A DNA stretch of 61,539 bases from positions 1 through 61,539 of the forward strand of contig CACXXH010000013.1 of the NCBI GenBank assembly GCA_902771595.1. The letters run 5' to 3'. The translations under genes and the position numbers were made by a program. The notes under the pieces are model-generated. The model was not told where the DNA came from, did no database searches, and worked only from the letters and a program-made list of their open reading frames with translations. Positions 25,398 through 34,141 of this stretch are shown here, in pieces (the stretch's first letter is position 1; each line of letters begins with the position of its first letter). Origin of the DNA: Fibrobacter succinogenes (GTDB taxonomy: Bacteria > Fibrobacterota > Fibrobacteria > Fibrobacterales > Fibrobacteraceae).

Positions 25398-26521
25398 TAC
25401 TTGGAGCCCTCGAAAAGTTTTATCGCAAGCGACTGCAGGCACATCATGGGTGCCGTGCGGCGGCTCGCAATTCTCGACATGGTCTCCTGCACAGTCGCAA
25501 GAGCGATTTCAAGCGCGGTCGCATCGATACGCGGGAAGGCGTCCATGTCCAGGCGCGCCATCGTGTCCGGAAGGCGGAGCGGTGCGCCCGATTCCCTGCG
25601 CATGATATCGGAAACGAGGAACGAGAGCACTTCCAAAAATCCGTTCGCCTCCGCCACCTCGTCGAGGCCGGCCTTCGCGAGCGCCTCGAAAAGTTCGCTG
25701 TAATCGTTCCGGAGGCTTTTCACGATAAAATCCGAAGCGAGCGCGCACAGTTCACGCGCATGCTCCACATAGTAGAGCGCCTTTCCCGGCGACCCGACCG
25801 CAAGCCCGATGACATCGCCGGTAACGCTTTCCTCGTCGGCGTCGGGCCCGAGCATGCGCAGGGTCTCCTCGCGCACTTCCGCATCGCTCAGGGGCAACAG
25901 GTGCAGTGCGAGGCAACGCGAACGGATCGTCTGCAAGAGGCGGTCTCGGGAAGAAACAGTCAGTATGAAGTAGGTATCGGGCGGAACTTCCTCGAGCGTC
26001 TTCAGGAAGGCGTTCGCCGCGGAATCGTTCATGCGGTCGGCCTCGGCCACGATGACCACGCGTACGCGGTCGCCCTTCATGGCGAACGAGCCCGTCATCG
26101 TGCGGATGAGGTTCACCGAAATCTCACCGCCCGCGCTGAAAATATCGATGCGGTACGGGTTAGCGACAATCTGCTCGATGTATTCCTGCTTGATATCCTG
26201 GATGGTGCGCGCAGTGCTGCCGGCAGAGACGCTGTCGGCGCTCCTCGTCTGCACTTCCTTCGCTTCCATCGGGAACACCCAATTGTCGGTCACGCCCGGG
26301 TCCGAGGCCATCTTGCAGCCGAAACAGTGCCCGCAGGGGCGCTCGGTTCCGTCGGTACACTGCAGGGCCTTCGCGATTTCCATGGCGAGAGCCTTCTTGC
26401 CAATGCCAGCGGGGCCGTCGATAAGGATGGCCTGCGGGAATCGGTTCTCGCGGAGCGCCGCCATCACGCGGATGCGCTGGCGTTCCTGGGACACGGGACC
26501 ATTTAACCGATAATTAATCAT
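25397..26521 (-). CDS. holB: DNA polymerase III subunit delta' (clamp loader)
   Basis: Clamp-loader ATPase-like subunit, 374 residues from MINYRLNGPVSQERQR. Walker A GPAGIGKKA; zinc-binding module with RPCGHCFGC and an earlier Cys; the AEADRMNDSAANAFLKTLEE sensor region; and the SRC motif in TIRSRCLAL. The start ATGA overlaps the envC stop, supporting this Met over one five codons upstream. Position between envC and recJ suggests co-expression of division and replication/repair functions, common in dense operons. Confidence 0.87.
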   Translation of the reverse strand: MINYRLNGPVSQERQRIRVMAALRENRFPQAILIDGPAGIGKKALAMEIAKALQCTDGTERPCGHCFGCKMASDPGVTDNWVFPMEAKEVQTRSADSVSAGSTARTIQDIKQEYIEQIVANPYRIDIFSAGGEISVNLIRTMTGSFAMKGDRVRVVIVAEADRMNDSAANAFLKTLEEVPPDTYFILTVSSRDRLLQTIRSRCLALHLLPLSDAEVREETLRMLGPDADEESVTGDVIGLAVGSPGKALYYVEHARELCALASDFIVKSLRNDYSELFEALAKAGLDEVAEANGFLEVLSFLVSDIMRRESGAPLRLPDTMARLDMDAFPRIDATALEIALATVQETMSRIASRRTAPMMCLQSLAIKLFEGSK

Positions 26522-27762
26522 TTGCTTTTCAACCACTGAAGCGGGTCCACCGTCTGGGTGCCCTCGCTAACTTGAAAGTACAATTTAATTCCATTTAAGC
26601 TCGCGATATCGCCCACCTCGCCAATTTCTTCGCAATTACGCACTTCTTTTCCTTCCTGGACACGGATGGAACGCAAGTGCCCGTATACGGAGTACGTCCC
26701 GCCCTCGTGCTCGATAATCACCGACGGCCCGCGACCATCGATTTCGGCGACCATCGCGACCGTACCCGCGGCCGCGGCACGTATGGACTGTCCGCGCTTA
26801 CCCCGGATTTCCACGCCGAGGTTCCTCGTGGCAATATGCAGCACCGGATGTTCCTGCAGGCCGTAATTGCTGATGACCGGGCCTTCGAGCGGCATGCATT
26901 TCGGCCCCTTGACCGTGCCCTCGATAGTCTTCTTCGGCTTCTCGACGACCTTCGGTTCCTTCTGCTTCTGCTTTTTCTTGCGAGCGGCCTCGGCCTTGCG
27001 CTTCTCTTCCGCCTTCCTTGCCTCTTCGAGTTCCTTCTTGCGCTTCTGTTCAAGCTTTTCGATGAGTTTCTGCATCACCTTCTGGTTGCGCTCGAATTCC
27101 TGCAGCGCCCGCTTCTGCATCGCCTTGTCGTGCTTGAGCGAAAGAAGCATCTTTTCCTGGTTGCCCACCTGGCTCACCAGTCCCTTTTCTTCGCGTGACT
27201 TCTTTTCGCGCAGGCGGTTCAGCTCGGCAAGGTGCTCCTCTTCGCCCCGCTTCTTCTCGTCGCGTTCCTGCACCATCGACGTGAGCGTTTCCACCAGTAT
27301 GCGGTCTTCGTTGAGCACGTGGTGCACCCAGTACGCCTGGCGCTCCGGGTTCCCTTCGCGGGTAAGCAACTGATACAGGATTTCGGCATCGCTGTACCTG
27401 CCGTTCACGTACAGTTTGCGCACTCTCTTCTTCATCGCTTCCTTGCGCACCAGGATTTTCTGGTCGAGCGAATCGATATCGCGCGAAAGCTGTTTCACGG
27501 CGTTCTGCACGAGCGTCTCGTTCTTAGAAAGTTCAGTAATGTAGATGCGTGTCTGGTTCAGATTCTGGTCCAAGAGCGAAAGCGTATTGAGCACGCCCTT
27601 CTCCTCGGTTTCCAGTTGAGCGAGTTCCTCACGCTTTTTCGCCAGATCCGACTCCAGTTTCTTGAGCGCGGTCCTCTGCTCCTTGATTTGCGCATCCGTT
27701 TTTTTGGGGGCGGCAAGCGAAACACCGACAAACAGGCAGAGCAAGGCGACAATCAGGCGCAT
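26518..27762 (-). CDS. envC: Murein hydrolase activator, EnvC-like (degenerate LytM)
   Basis: 414 residues with signal peptide MRLIVALLCLFVGVSLA, a long coiled coil (about 20-260, with a Lys/Glu-rich end), and a C-terminal LytM/M23 domain. The metal ligands are lost: the usual HxGxD segment reads NLGVEI and LHFEV reads LYFQV, while YGHL remains. It should thus activate amidases rather than cut peptidoglycan, as EnvC does with FtsEX. It starts 3 nt after ftsX, which supports the pairing. Confidence 0.88.
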   Translation of the reverse strand: MRLIVALLCLFVGVSLAAPKKTDAQIKEQRTALKKLESDLAKKREELAQLETEEKGVLNTLSLLDQNLNQTRIYITELSKNETLVQNAVKQLSRDIDSLDQKILVRKEAMKKRVRKLYVNGRYSDAEILYQLLTREGNPERQAYWVHHVLNEDRILVETLTSMVQERDEKKRGEEEHLAELNRLREKKSREEKGLVSQVGNQEKMLLSLKHDKAMQKRALQEFERNQKVMQKLIEKLEQKRKKELEEARKAEEKRKAEAARKKKQKQKEPKVVEKPKKTIEGTVKGPKCMPLEGPVISNYGLQEHPVLHIATRNLGVEIRGKRGQSIRAAAAGTVAMVAEIDGRGPSVIIEHEGGTYSVYGHLRSIRVQEGKEVRNCEEIGEVGDIASLNGIKLYFQVSEGTQTVDPLQWLKSK

Positions 27763-27765
27763 CGG

Positions 27766-28653
27766 TTAATCCCGTTCGTTCCGTTTTGCAAGCAAGAAGT
27801 CCTGGACGGTGCGGTAACTGAAGTAGGCGGAAACGAGCGTCACCATCAGCACGACCAAGCAAAGCAGGTTTCCAAGCCCCCCGATGTTCGCAGCGACCAG
27901 CGGAATCGCCTGCGCGACGGACTTCACGACGGCAAGGAGCAACACAACGGCAAGGCCGCTCCCGACAAGCCCCTGCATCATCCCTTCGAGCACGAAGGGG
28001 AACTCGATGAAGAACGGACTTCCGCCGGCATACTTCATGTTTTCGACAAGGAGCCTGCGCGACAAGAGCGAAAGCCGCACCGAATTGCAGATGATAAGCG
28101 AAAGCGTCACCAGCAGGAGCAGGCTAAGGCATACGGGCCAGAAAACCATTCTGAATTTCCATTCCGACACGCGGGTCGCCCAGTCCACGGGCGCTTGCAC
28201 CTCGTCGAAAAATCCTTCGCGCGATATGGCGGAGACAATCTCCTCGAGATCGGCCGGATTGCGGCTCTCCTTCACGAGAGTCATGCGGAAAAACGGAGGT
28301 ATGGGATTATCGTCCACGAGGTCGAGCATTTCACCGGGAAAATGCCTGCGGAAATCGGCCAGCGCGGAATCGGCGCTCACGAACTCAACCGTTTCGATAC
28401 CCCTGAAATGTTCCATACGAGACTTGATTACGGCAACGGAATCCGCGCCCACATTTTCGGGCAAGAACGCTTCGACGGTATAGAGCGTCCCTTCCGCCGA
28501 AAGCACGCGGAATACCGCCCCGAGGACGGTCAGCGACGACGCAAGAAGGAGCGAACACAGGAAAATCGTCAAAAGCGAGGGCAGAATGACCGTACGGTGC
28601 TGCTTCCACCCACGAAAAGATTCCGAAATTAGATACCTAAGTTGTCCGAACAC
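27766..28653 (-). CDS. ftsX: Cell-division ABC-transporter-like permease FtsX
   Basis: 295 residues, four membrane helices (one N-terminal, three C-terminal) flanking a periplasmic domain that binds EnvC-type activators. The FtsX pattern VFRVLSAEGTLYTVEAFLPE and the C-terminal permease segment are present. Starts with GTG; a TATATT -10 box ends 6 nt upstream, so the mRNA may be leaderless. The ATPase partner ftsE is not adjacent: the next gene upstream is divergent ybbR. Confidence 0.9.
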   Translation of the reverse strand: MFGQLRYLISESFRGWKQHRTVILPSLLTIFLCSLLLASSLTVLGAVFRVLSAEGTLYTVEAFLPENVGADSVAVIKSRMEHFRGIETVEFVSADSALADFRRHFPGEMLDLVDDNPIPPFFRMTLVKESRNPADLEEIVSAISREGFFDEVQAPVDWATRVSEWKFRMVFWPVCLSLLLLVTLSLIICNSVRLSLLSRRLLVENMKYAGGSPFFIEFPFVLEGMMQGLVGSGLAVVLLLAVVKSVAQAIPLVAANIGGLGNLLCLVVLMVTLVSAYFSYRTVQDFLLAKRNERD

Positions 28654-28659
28654 GACCTG

Positions 28660-28665
28660 AATATA
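28660..28665 (-). promoter_or_regulatory. -10 box TATATT, 6 nt before the ftsX GTG
   Basis: Minus-strand TATATT, CAGGTC, GTG. The short CAGGTC is a weak SD at best. Predicts a transcript starting at or next to the start codon of the ftsX operon. Confidence 0.5.
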
Positions 28666-28697
28666 ACTAAATTTTAGGAGGTCACATTAGGGCTTCT

Positions 28698-29711
28698 ATG
28701 AAACATATCGCATTAAAGATTACGGCATTCATCTTCGGGATTGCGCTCTGGCTCTACGTCGTCTCGCTCAACACTTTCAAGATGGACATTGAGGTTCCCG
28801 TCCGCCTCGTGAGGCTTCCCGAAATGCTGGCCATCGCGTCCAAGCCGCCGCGCACCATGAGCGTGACCCTCGAAGGCGAACCGTTCGACCTCATGCGACT
28901 CCGCTCGAGAATCAAGGGCGGTGACACGACCACGGCAGCCATCATCATCGACCTGCAAGACGCTGAACTCGGAGCCACCCGCAAACTCATCGGCACGCAG
29001 AATTTTTCGGCACCCGGTTTCCCGAACATCAAGTTCATTGAACCCGACAACCAGCGCCTGTTCGTAGACCTCGACCTGGACACCCGAATCGAGAGGAACG
29101 TACCCGTACATTCCATGGTCACCTTCGACGCGGCCACAGGCTACCTGCAGACGGACGTCCCGAAACTGGAGCCCGACTTCATCACCGTTTCCGGCGCAAG
29201 GAACGTCATTACGCGCATCATCGAAATCCCGACGGACACGCTCGTTTACGATTCGCTCAAGGACAACGCCAAGTTCTCCGTCCCGCTCGATTTCAGCCAG
29301 TTCCCGGCGCACGTCACGCCCGCGGATTCCATCATCAGCATTTCGGTGAAGGTCCAGAAAATTGCGAAGAAGTCTTTCCCCGACATCCCGGTGCGGCTAA
29401 TCGGCATGTTCGACAAGAAGACATTCGAACTGAAGCCGAACAAAGTATCGGTCGAGATTACCGGCGGCGACCGCACGCTCGATTCCATCAGCAAGGAAAA
29501 TCTCGAGCTCTTCGTGGAATTCAACCGATTCCAGATCGAAGACGTGGACAGCCTCGCCCCCACCGTCAAGCTCACCTTGCCCCCGAACGTGAACCGTGAA
29601 AAGTCCATCAAGGCAATACAGCTGTCGCCCGACAAGGTATCCCTTTTCGAGAACAAGGTAATCGAGCCGGCAGTCGTCGATTCACTCGACGAAGACGCGG
29701 AGGAGAAGTAG
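28698..29711 (+). CDS. YbbR-domain membrane protein (CdaR-like)
   Basis: 337 residues: one N-terminal membrane helix (ALKITAFIFGIALWLYVVS), then YbbR-type beta repeats in the periplasm (for example DIEVPVRLVRLPEML and RNVPVHSMVTFD). In Firmicutes the homologue CdaR regulates the diadenylate cyclase CdaA; no cdaA lies here. The SD-like AGGAGG at 28676 is about 16 nt from the ATG, further than usual. tsaD begins 2 nt after the stop. Confidence 0.82.
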   Translation: MKHIALKITAFIFGIALWLYVVSLNTFKMDIEVPVRLVRLPEMLAIASKPPRTMSVTLEGEPFDLMRLRSRIKGGDTTTAAIIIDLQDAELGATRKLIGTQNFSAPGFPNIKFIEPDNQRLFVDLDLDTRIERNVPVHSMVTFDAATGYLQTDVPKLEPDFITVSGARNVITRIIEIPTDTLVYDSLKDNAKFSVPLDFSQFPAHVTPADSIISISVKVQKIAKKSFPDIPVRLIGMFDKKTFELKPNKVSVEITGGDRTLDSISKENLELFVEFNRFQIEDVDSLAPTVKLTLPPNVNREKSIKAIQLSPDKVSLFENKVIEPAVVDSLDEDAEEK

Positions 29712-29713
29712 CA

Positions 29714-30721
29714 ATGATCTGGCTCGGCATCGAATCGAGTTGTGACGAAACCGCCTGCGCCGTACTGCAAGATGAACCGCTCAAGGTCATTTCTAACCCG
29801 CTTTACAGCCAGATAGACGAGCACGCTCTCTACGGAGGCGTCGTGCCCGAAATCGCCGCCCGCGCCCACCTGCAGAAGATAGCCCCCATCGCGGAGGCCG
29901 CCGTGAAGGAAGCAGGCATTGAGCTCAAGGATATCGACGCCATCGCCTACACGACCGGCCCGGGCCTCATGGGACCGCTCCTCGTAGGGGCAAGCTTTGC
30001 GCGCGGCCTTGCACGCGACCTAAACATCCCGGCATACGGCATCAACCACCTCGAAGGCCACCTTGCCGCCGCATGGCTCAGCAATCCCGACATCGAGCCC
30101 CCGTTCCTCACGCTCACCGTCTCTGGCGGGCACACGGAACTCGTGATGGAAGAACCCGGCTTCAAGTACACAAGCATCGGCCGCACCCGTGACGACGCCG
30201 CGGGCGAAGCTTTCGACAAGTGCGGCAAGCTGCTCGGCCTCAAGTACCCCGCGGGTGCGACCATCAGCAGGCTCGGGCAGGGAAAGAACCGCAGCTTCGT
30301 AGAATTCCCGAGGGCGCTGCACACCCGCGAAAGTTGCGAATTCTCGTTCAGCGGGCTCAAGACTGCGGTACTGCGCTACACCGAGACGCACGACCCGGAA
30401 TTCATCCAGCAGAATATTGGCGACATCTGCGCAAGCCTCGAAGACGCCATCGTCGACAGCCTCGTCGAAAAGACCGTCAATGCGCTCAAGAAAACCCGCA
30501 TGAAGACCCTCGTGATGGGCGGCGGCGTGAGCGCGAACGCCTGGCTCAGGACAAGGTTGCAGGATTACTGCTCCCGGCACGGCATCCGCTTCTGCGTTCC
30601 GGACAGGAGCCTCAGCACCGACAACGGCGCCATGATTGCCGCAGCCGCCATACGCCGCGAAAGGCAGGGCCTGCTCAAATCCATCGACGTAGTTAAGCCG
30701 TGGATGCCTCTAGCCCCATAA
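29714..30721 (+). CDS. tsaD: tRNA N6-adenosine threonylcarbamoyltransferase TsaD
   Basis: Transfers threonylcarbamoyl to A37 of ANN-decoding tRNAs. 335 residues, with IESSCDETACAV at the N-terminus, the metal-binding HLEGHLAA (HxxxH near 111-115), TVSGGHTEL, DDAAGEAFDKCGKLLGL and GGGVSANAWLR motifs. Start is 2 nt after ybbR, indicating cotranscription. Essential family in nearly all bacteria. Confidence 0.96.
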   Translation: MIWLGIESSCDETACAVLQDEPLKVISNPLYSQIDEHALYGGVVPEIAARAHLQKIAPIAEAAVKEAGIELKDIDAIAYTTGPGLMGPLLVGASFARGLARDLNIPAYGINHLEGHLAAAWLSNPDIEPPFLTLTVSGGHTELVMEEPGFKYTSIGRTRDDAAGEAFDKCGKLLGLKYPAGATISRLGQGKNRSFVEFPRALHTRESCEFSFSGLKTAVLRYTETHDPEFIQQNIGDICASLEDAIVDSLVEKTVNALKKTRMKTLVMGGGVSANAWLRTRLQDYCSRHGIRFCVPDRSLSTDNGAMIAAAAIRRERQGLLKSIDVVKPWMPLAP

Positions 30722-30798
30722 AGTTCTAATTTAGTCGCAAAAAAGGGATTTTCCTCACAGACTTTTGCGCGGCTCTTTTCTTTTTTTGTTCTTGAAAC

Positions 30799-30804
30799 TA
30801 TATT
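30799..30804 (+). promoter_or_regulatory. -10 box TATATT, 6 nt before the ATG at 30811
   Basis: TATATT, TATAGAC-type spacer of 6 nt, ATG. No SD. Suggests leaderless translation, unless the Met at 30823 is used. Confidence 0.45.
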
Positions 30805-30810
30805 ATAGAC

Positions 30811-31257
30811 ATGTTCAAGAGAATGCACAAGATTCTCCCTCTTATCGGAGTGCTCGTAGGCGCCCTTTTTTCGGTTGTACCCGCAGCCGACCAGAACGAC
30901 GTCAAGCCCGTAAGCGATGCCGAAATTTTCCGCCCCGAAAAACGCGAAACGAGAGTCCAACTCGTCGATTCCAGCAAGAGCAATTCCATTATGCTCAACG
31001 TGGACATTTTCGGGAGCCTCGACGTGCAGTCCTACTACATCCTGTGGGATAACGTCGACCTGTCCGAAGACATCAAGAAGATGATGACCACGCGCGACTT
31101 CGCTCGCGACGAATTCTTCATGCAGAACATCGACCGCGAGCAGTTCGAACAGGAACGCATGCTGCAACTGTTCGAAGACCGCAAGCGCGACTTCTTCGCC
31201 ATATTCCCCGAAGAGGCGCTCAAGGAACTGCAAGAAAAGGAAGACGAAGACAAGTAG
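30811..31257 (+). CDS. Small exported protein of unknown function
   Basis: 148 residues. Signal peptide ILPLIGVLVGALFSVVPAA, cleavage near residue 26. The mature part is strongly charged and helical, with QFEQERMLQLFEDRKRDFFAIFPEE and an acidic end. Met1 or Met5 could start it. It has its own -10 box and sits between tsaD and birA, with only 39 nt to birA. I do not recognise the family. Confidence 0.65.
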   Translation: MFKRMHKILPLIGVLVGALFSVVPAADQNDVKPVSDAEIFRPEKRETRVQLVDSSKSNSIMLNVDIFGSLDVQSYYILWDNVDLSEDIKKMMTTRDFARDEFFMQNIDREQFEQERMLQLFEDRKRDFFAIFPEEALKELQEKEDEDK

Positions 31258-31296
31258 ACTGGAAGGCGGCAAAGCCCGCTCCAGTGTGATTCTCAC

Positions 31297-32169
31297 ATGT
31301 TTACCCGAGAGCGCAAATTCACAGACTGGAACCTGTGCGGGTTCGGCGAAGCGCCCGCGTTCCTTTACGAGAACATCGAAAGCACGCACAGCCTCATGAA
31401 GTCGCTCGCCACCGCAGGGCAAATCCCTCCGGGCACGCTCATCGTCGCAGATTCCCAGAGCGCAGGCCGCGGGCGACACGAGCGCACGTGGAACTCCCCC
31501 GCCGGCAAGAACATCTACTTCAACATTCTCATCCCGTTCGAGGGCATTCCGCTGGCATCCGCCCCGCAAATCACGCAGGTGGCGGCGCTCACCTTCGCTG
31601 AAACATTCCGCGACCTGCAAGACAGTTCCAACGCGCAGGGGCTCGGCAATAACGAAATCGGGAAAGTCGCCGTCAAGTGGCCCAACGACATTCTGTGCGG
31701 CAAAAGCAAATTCTGCGGGATCCTTGCGGAACTAGTTTATATAAAATCCGCAGCCGGGCAGGTCGCCCCCGCCATCAGCATGGGCGTCGGAATAAACGTG
31801 AACAGCGACGCCAGCGACTACATAAGCATCGGGCGCCCCGTCACCACGCTCAAAGAGATCGCGGGCCGCGTGATAAACCGCGAAAAATTGCTCCAGATGC
31901 TCATCGCAAACCTGGAACGCGCCCTCGGGCAATTCAGGGCCTTCGGGATAACCCCGTGGGTGGCCGCCTGGCGCAAAATGGACCAGTTCATCGGCGCACG
32001 CGGCACCATCGTCGTGAACAACCACTGCACTGACGACAACCGGGACGGCGGCACAGGCGTACAAAAGAAAACAGGCCGCATCGCCGACATGCGCGACGAC
32101 GGAAGCCTGCTATTCGAATGCGACGACGGGACTGTGGAAACAGTGTACTCTGCGGACCTGGAAATATAG
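31297..32169 (+). CDS. birA: Biotin--[acetyl-CoA-carboxylase] ligase
   Basis: Attaches biotin to the carrier domain of acetyl-CoA carboxylase. 290 residues with the biotinyl-AMP loop GRGRHERTW, KWPNDILCGKSKFCGIL, and a C-terminal SH3-like domain (GRIADMRDDGSLLFECDDG). No N-terminal helix-turn-helix, so it is the ligase-only type and not a bio-operon repressor. The ATG has no strong SD. Confidence 0.9.
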   Translation: MFTRERKFTDWNLCGFGEAPAFLYENIESTHSLMKSLATAGQIPPGTLIVADSQSAGRGRHERTWNSPAGKNIYFNILIPFEGIPLASAPQITQVAALTFAETFRDLQDSSNAQGLGNNEIGKVAVKWPNDILCGKSKFCGILAELVYIKSAAGQVAPAISMGVGINVNSDASDYISIGRPVTTLKEIAGRVINREKLLQMLIANLERALGQFRAFGITPWVAAWRKMDQFIGARGTIVVNNHCTDDNRDGGTGVQKKTGRIADMRDDGSLLFECDDGTVETVYSADLEI

Positions 32170-32413
32170 GGCTTTCCCAAGGAAAGTTGTTTAGTTACTT
32201 CTACATTCTCCAAACCCTTTTTTCTGAGAAAACTCAATTTTTACAAACAAACTCATCTTTTTCTTCGCAATACAAAAAAAGAGAAACCCCCTTGCGGGGG
32301 CGTCCCTTTTTCATAGGAGGAGAACTTTGTATTCTAAAGATACATCCTTATTCAGGATTTGTACACAACTTTTTTGTCCGGCCGACGCAAGTGTGATTTG
32401 GAACAAACAAGCC
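32170..32413. other. Intergenic region after birA
   Basis: 244 nt of AT-rich DNA. It holds the terminator-like hairpin at 32287-32311 and an SD-like AGGAGGAG at 32315-32322 followed by a TTG. The frame after that TTG runs antisense into the next gene and does not look coding. Confidence 0.5.
32287..32311 (+). terminator. Probable terminator after birA
   Basis: CCCCC-TTGC-GGGGG stem (32287-32300), then CGTCCC and five T. The T-run is offset by six bases, so efficiency is uncertain. Confidence 0.5.
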
Positions 32414-32644
32414 TTATTTCAGCTTGCCCTTGAAGTACATGCTTCCGGCCAGCGACACAGCGAGCACCACAATCATCGCGGTAAGGCCCATGTCCGCGAG
32501 GCCCTCATATTGCCCCGCAACGCCCGTCTCGATGAGAATCACGAACAGGAGCGCAAGCACAGCACCCACGGAACCCATCTGCTGGAACATCTTGACCTTG
32601 TCTTCGGTCGTAAACTTGCCATTCGTTTTTTTAATAAAGGACAT
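32414..32644 (-). CDS. Small two-helix membrane protein of unknown function
   Basis: 76 residues with two hydrophobic helices (VGAVLALLFVILIETGVA and LTAMIVVLAVSLAGSMYF) and a basic/acidic N-terminal 20 residues. It overlaps the 3' end of the ubiA-type gene by 14 nt, so it is translationally coupled and ends the ubiE-ubiX-ubiA operon. No characterised family is recognised. A role near the quinone pathway is only inferred from position. Confidence 0.65.
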   Translation of the reverse strand: MSFIKKTNGKFTTEDKVKMFQQMGSVGAVLALLFVILIETGVAGQYEGLADMGLTAMIVVLAVSLAGSMYFKGKLK

Positions 32645-33524
32645 TGACGTCTCCTCCCAAGCAAATCCATACGATGAGTCCGGCCATCACGAGCACGCTT
32701 ATGGCGACATTCGCCAAGAAAAAGTCGCGGTTCATGGCGTCGAGATCGTCGGACTTGCGGAACAAATGTATATAGAGCACGGCGGCGGTCATGAGCCCGG
32801 TCACAATCCACCAGGGGATGCCCATGTTCCACACGAACCCGAAGGCGACACAGAGCGCGAGCATCGCGACGTGGCTCCAGAAGGCAATCTGCAAGGCGCG
32901 CTTGCGGCCAAAACGCGCGGGCACCGAATGGAGTCCCATCGCGCGGTCGATTTCTTCGTCCTGCGTGGCGTAAATGATGTCGAAACCGCCCATCCAAAGC
33001 ATGAGAATCACGAGCAGGAATATCGGGAACACCGCAAACTCGCCGCGAATCGCAATCCAGGCGCCGAGAGGGCTCATGCCGATGGCAAAGCCCAAAAACC
33101 AGTGGCACAGCCAGCTGAAGCGCTTCCAGTAGGAATAAGAAAGCAGCAAGAGCCACACGGGCAGGGCGAGCATGCCGGCGAGCGGCTGCAGGAGCCAGGC
33201 GAACAGCACGAACAGCGCGCCGTTTATGGCGAGGAAGGCGATTACGGATTTTTTGCTCAGGCGCCCCGCGGGCAGGTGGCGTCCGGCTGTACGCGGGTTC
33301 TTCGCGTCGATTTCAGCATCGGCGATGCGGTTGAAACTCATTGCGCTGTTGCGGGCGGTAACCATGCAGCCCACGATAAGCAGGACAATACGCAGGGCCT
33401 CGACCGCAGTCATGTCGCGGAAGCCGTTAGCCGCCACCCACATGGAACCGAGCGCAAAGGGCATCGCGAAAAGCGAGTGGCTGAAGCGCACCATGTGGCC
33501 AAATTCAAGAATCTTTTTTAGCAT
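32631..33524 (-). CDS. ubiA: UbiA-family prenyltransferase (menaquinone, MqnP-like)
   Basis: Integral-membrane prenyltransferase, 297 residues from MLKKILEFGHMVRFSH. Both Asp-rich motifs are present: NRIADAEIDAKNPRT and YATQDEEID. Eight or so membrane helices. With ubiX and ubiE in the same operon and mqnB/mqnD elsewhere in the window, it most likely prenylates the futalosine-pathway naphthoate. The start overlaps the ubiX stop by 7 nt, which fixes it over an upstream in-frame Met. Confidence 0.87.
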   Translation of the reverse strand: MLKKILEFGHMVRFSHSLFAMPFALGSMWVAANGFRDMTAVEALRIVLLIVGCMVTARNSAMSFNRIADAEIDAKNPRTAGRHLPAGRLSKKSVIAFLAINGALFVLFAWLLQPLAGMLALPVWLLLLSYSYWKRFSWLCHWFLGFAIGMSPLGAWIAIRGEFAVFPIFLLVILMLWMGGFDIIYATQDEEIDRAMGLHSVPARFGRKRALQIAFWSHVAMLALCVAFGFVWNMGIPWWIVTGLMTAAVLYIHLFRKSDDLDAMNRDFFLANVAISVLVMAGLIVWICLGGDVNVLY

Positions 33525-34141
33525 ATGACCCTTCCGACGGTATTTTCCGGCACAAAGTCCGCAGGTATCCCATGTTCCGGAGAGCTTCCGTCCCACGGCT
33601 TCACGATATCCGCACCCTCCGGAAGAGCGCCCAGGTGCTTCAGGACCTTCGCGACCACGGTATCGACCAAGTCCTCGACAGTCGCGGGCCTGCTATAGAA
33701 CTGCGGGGACGCCGGAATTACCACCGCGCCCGCACGGGTCACGCGTTCCATGTTCTCGATATGGATGAGGTTGTACGGCATCTCTCGCGGGACAATCACC
33801 AGCGGGCGGCGCTCCTTGAGGCAAACATCCGCAGAACGCACCAGCAGGTTGTCCGAAGTTCCCGCAGCGATGCGCCCGAGCGTCCCCATGGAACACGGCA
33901 CCACCGCCATGCCCGCATAGTCGGCAGACCCACTCGCGCATTCCGCAAAAAAATCATCCACCTTGTAGAGCTTGTCGGCAAGGCCGAAAAGCGCATCCTG
34001 CCCTTCGTATTCCACGACCTCGCGACCCGGCGCAGTCACTATGAGCGAGACATTGTGCCCGAACTTTTTGAGGTGCATCGCCGTGCGGGCCGCATAGATT
34101 GCACCGCTCGCGCCCGTCACCCCGAGGATATAGCGGCTCAT
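33518..34141 (-). CDS. ubiX: Flavin prenyltransferase UbiX
   Basis: Makes prenylated FMN, the cofactor of UbiD-type decarboxylases. 207 residues with N-terminal GVTGASGAIYAAR, the MAVVPCSMGTLGRIAAGTSDNL FMN-binding segment, and VPREMPYNLIHIENM. Coupled to ubiE by an ATGA overlap and to ubiA by a 7-nt overlap. The UbiD partner is not in this window. Confidence 0.93.
   Translation of the reverse strand: MSRYILGVTGASGAIYAARTAMHLKKFGHNVSLIVTAPGREVVEYEGQDALFGLADKLYKVDDFFAECASGSADYAGMAVVPCSMGTLGRIAAGTSDNLLVRSADVCLKERRPLVIVPREMPYNLIHIENMERVTRAGAVVIPASPQFYSRPATVEDLVDTVVAKVLKHLGALPEGADIVKPWDGSSPEHGIPADFVPENTVGRVIC

Noticed and set aside
28660..28700. Start of ybbR further upstream near the AGGAGG at 28676
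   Set aside because: No in-frame ATG/GTG/TTG at a proper distance; the ATG at 28698 begins the membrane helix.
32313..32647. SD-like AGGAGGAG followed by a TTG and a 106-codon frame
   Set aside because: The SD is good, but the frame overlaps the small membrane-protein gene in antisense and its sequence shows no protein-like pattern.
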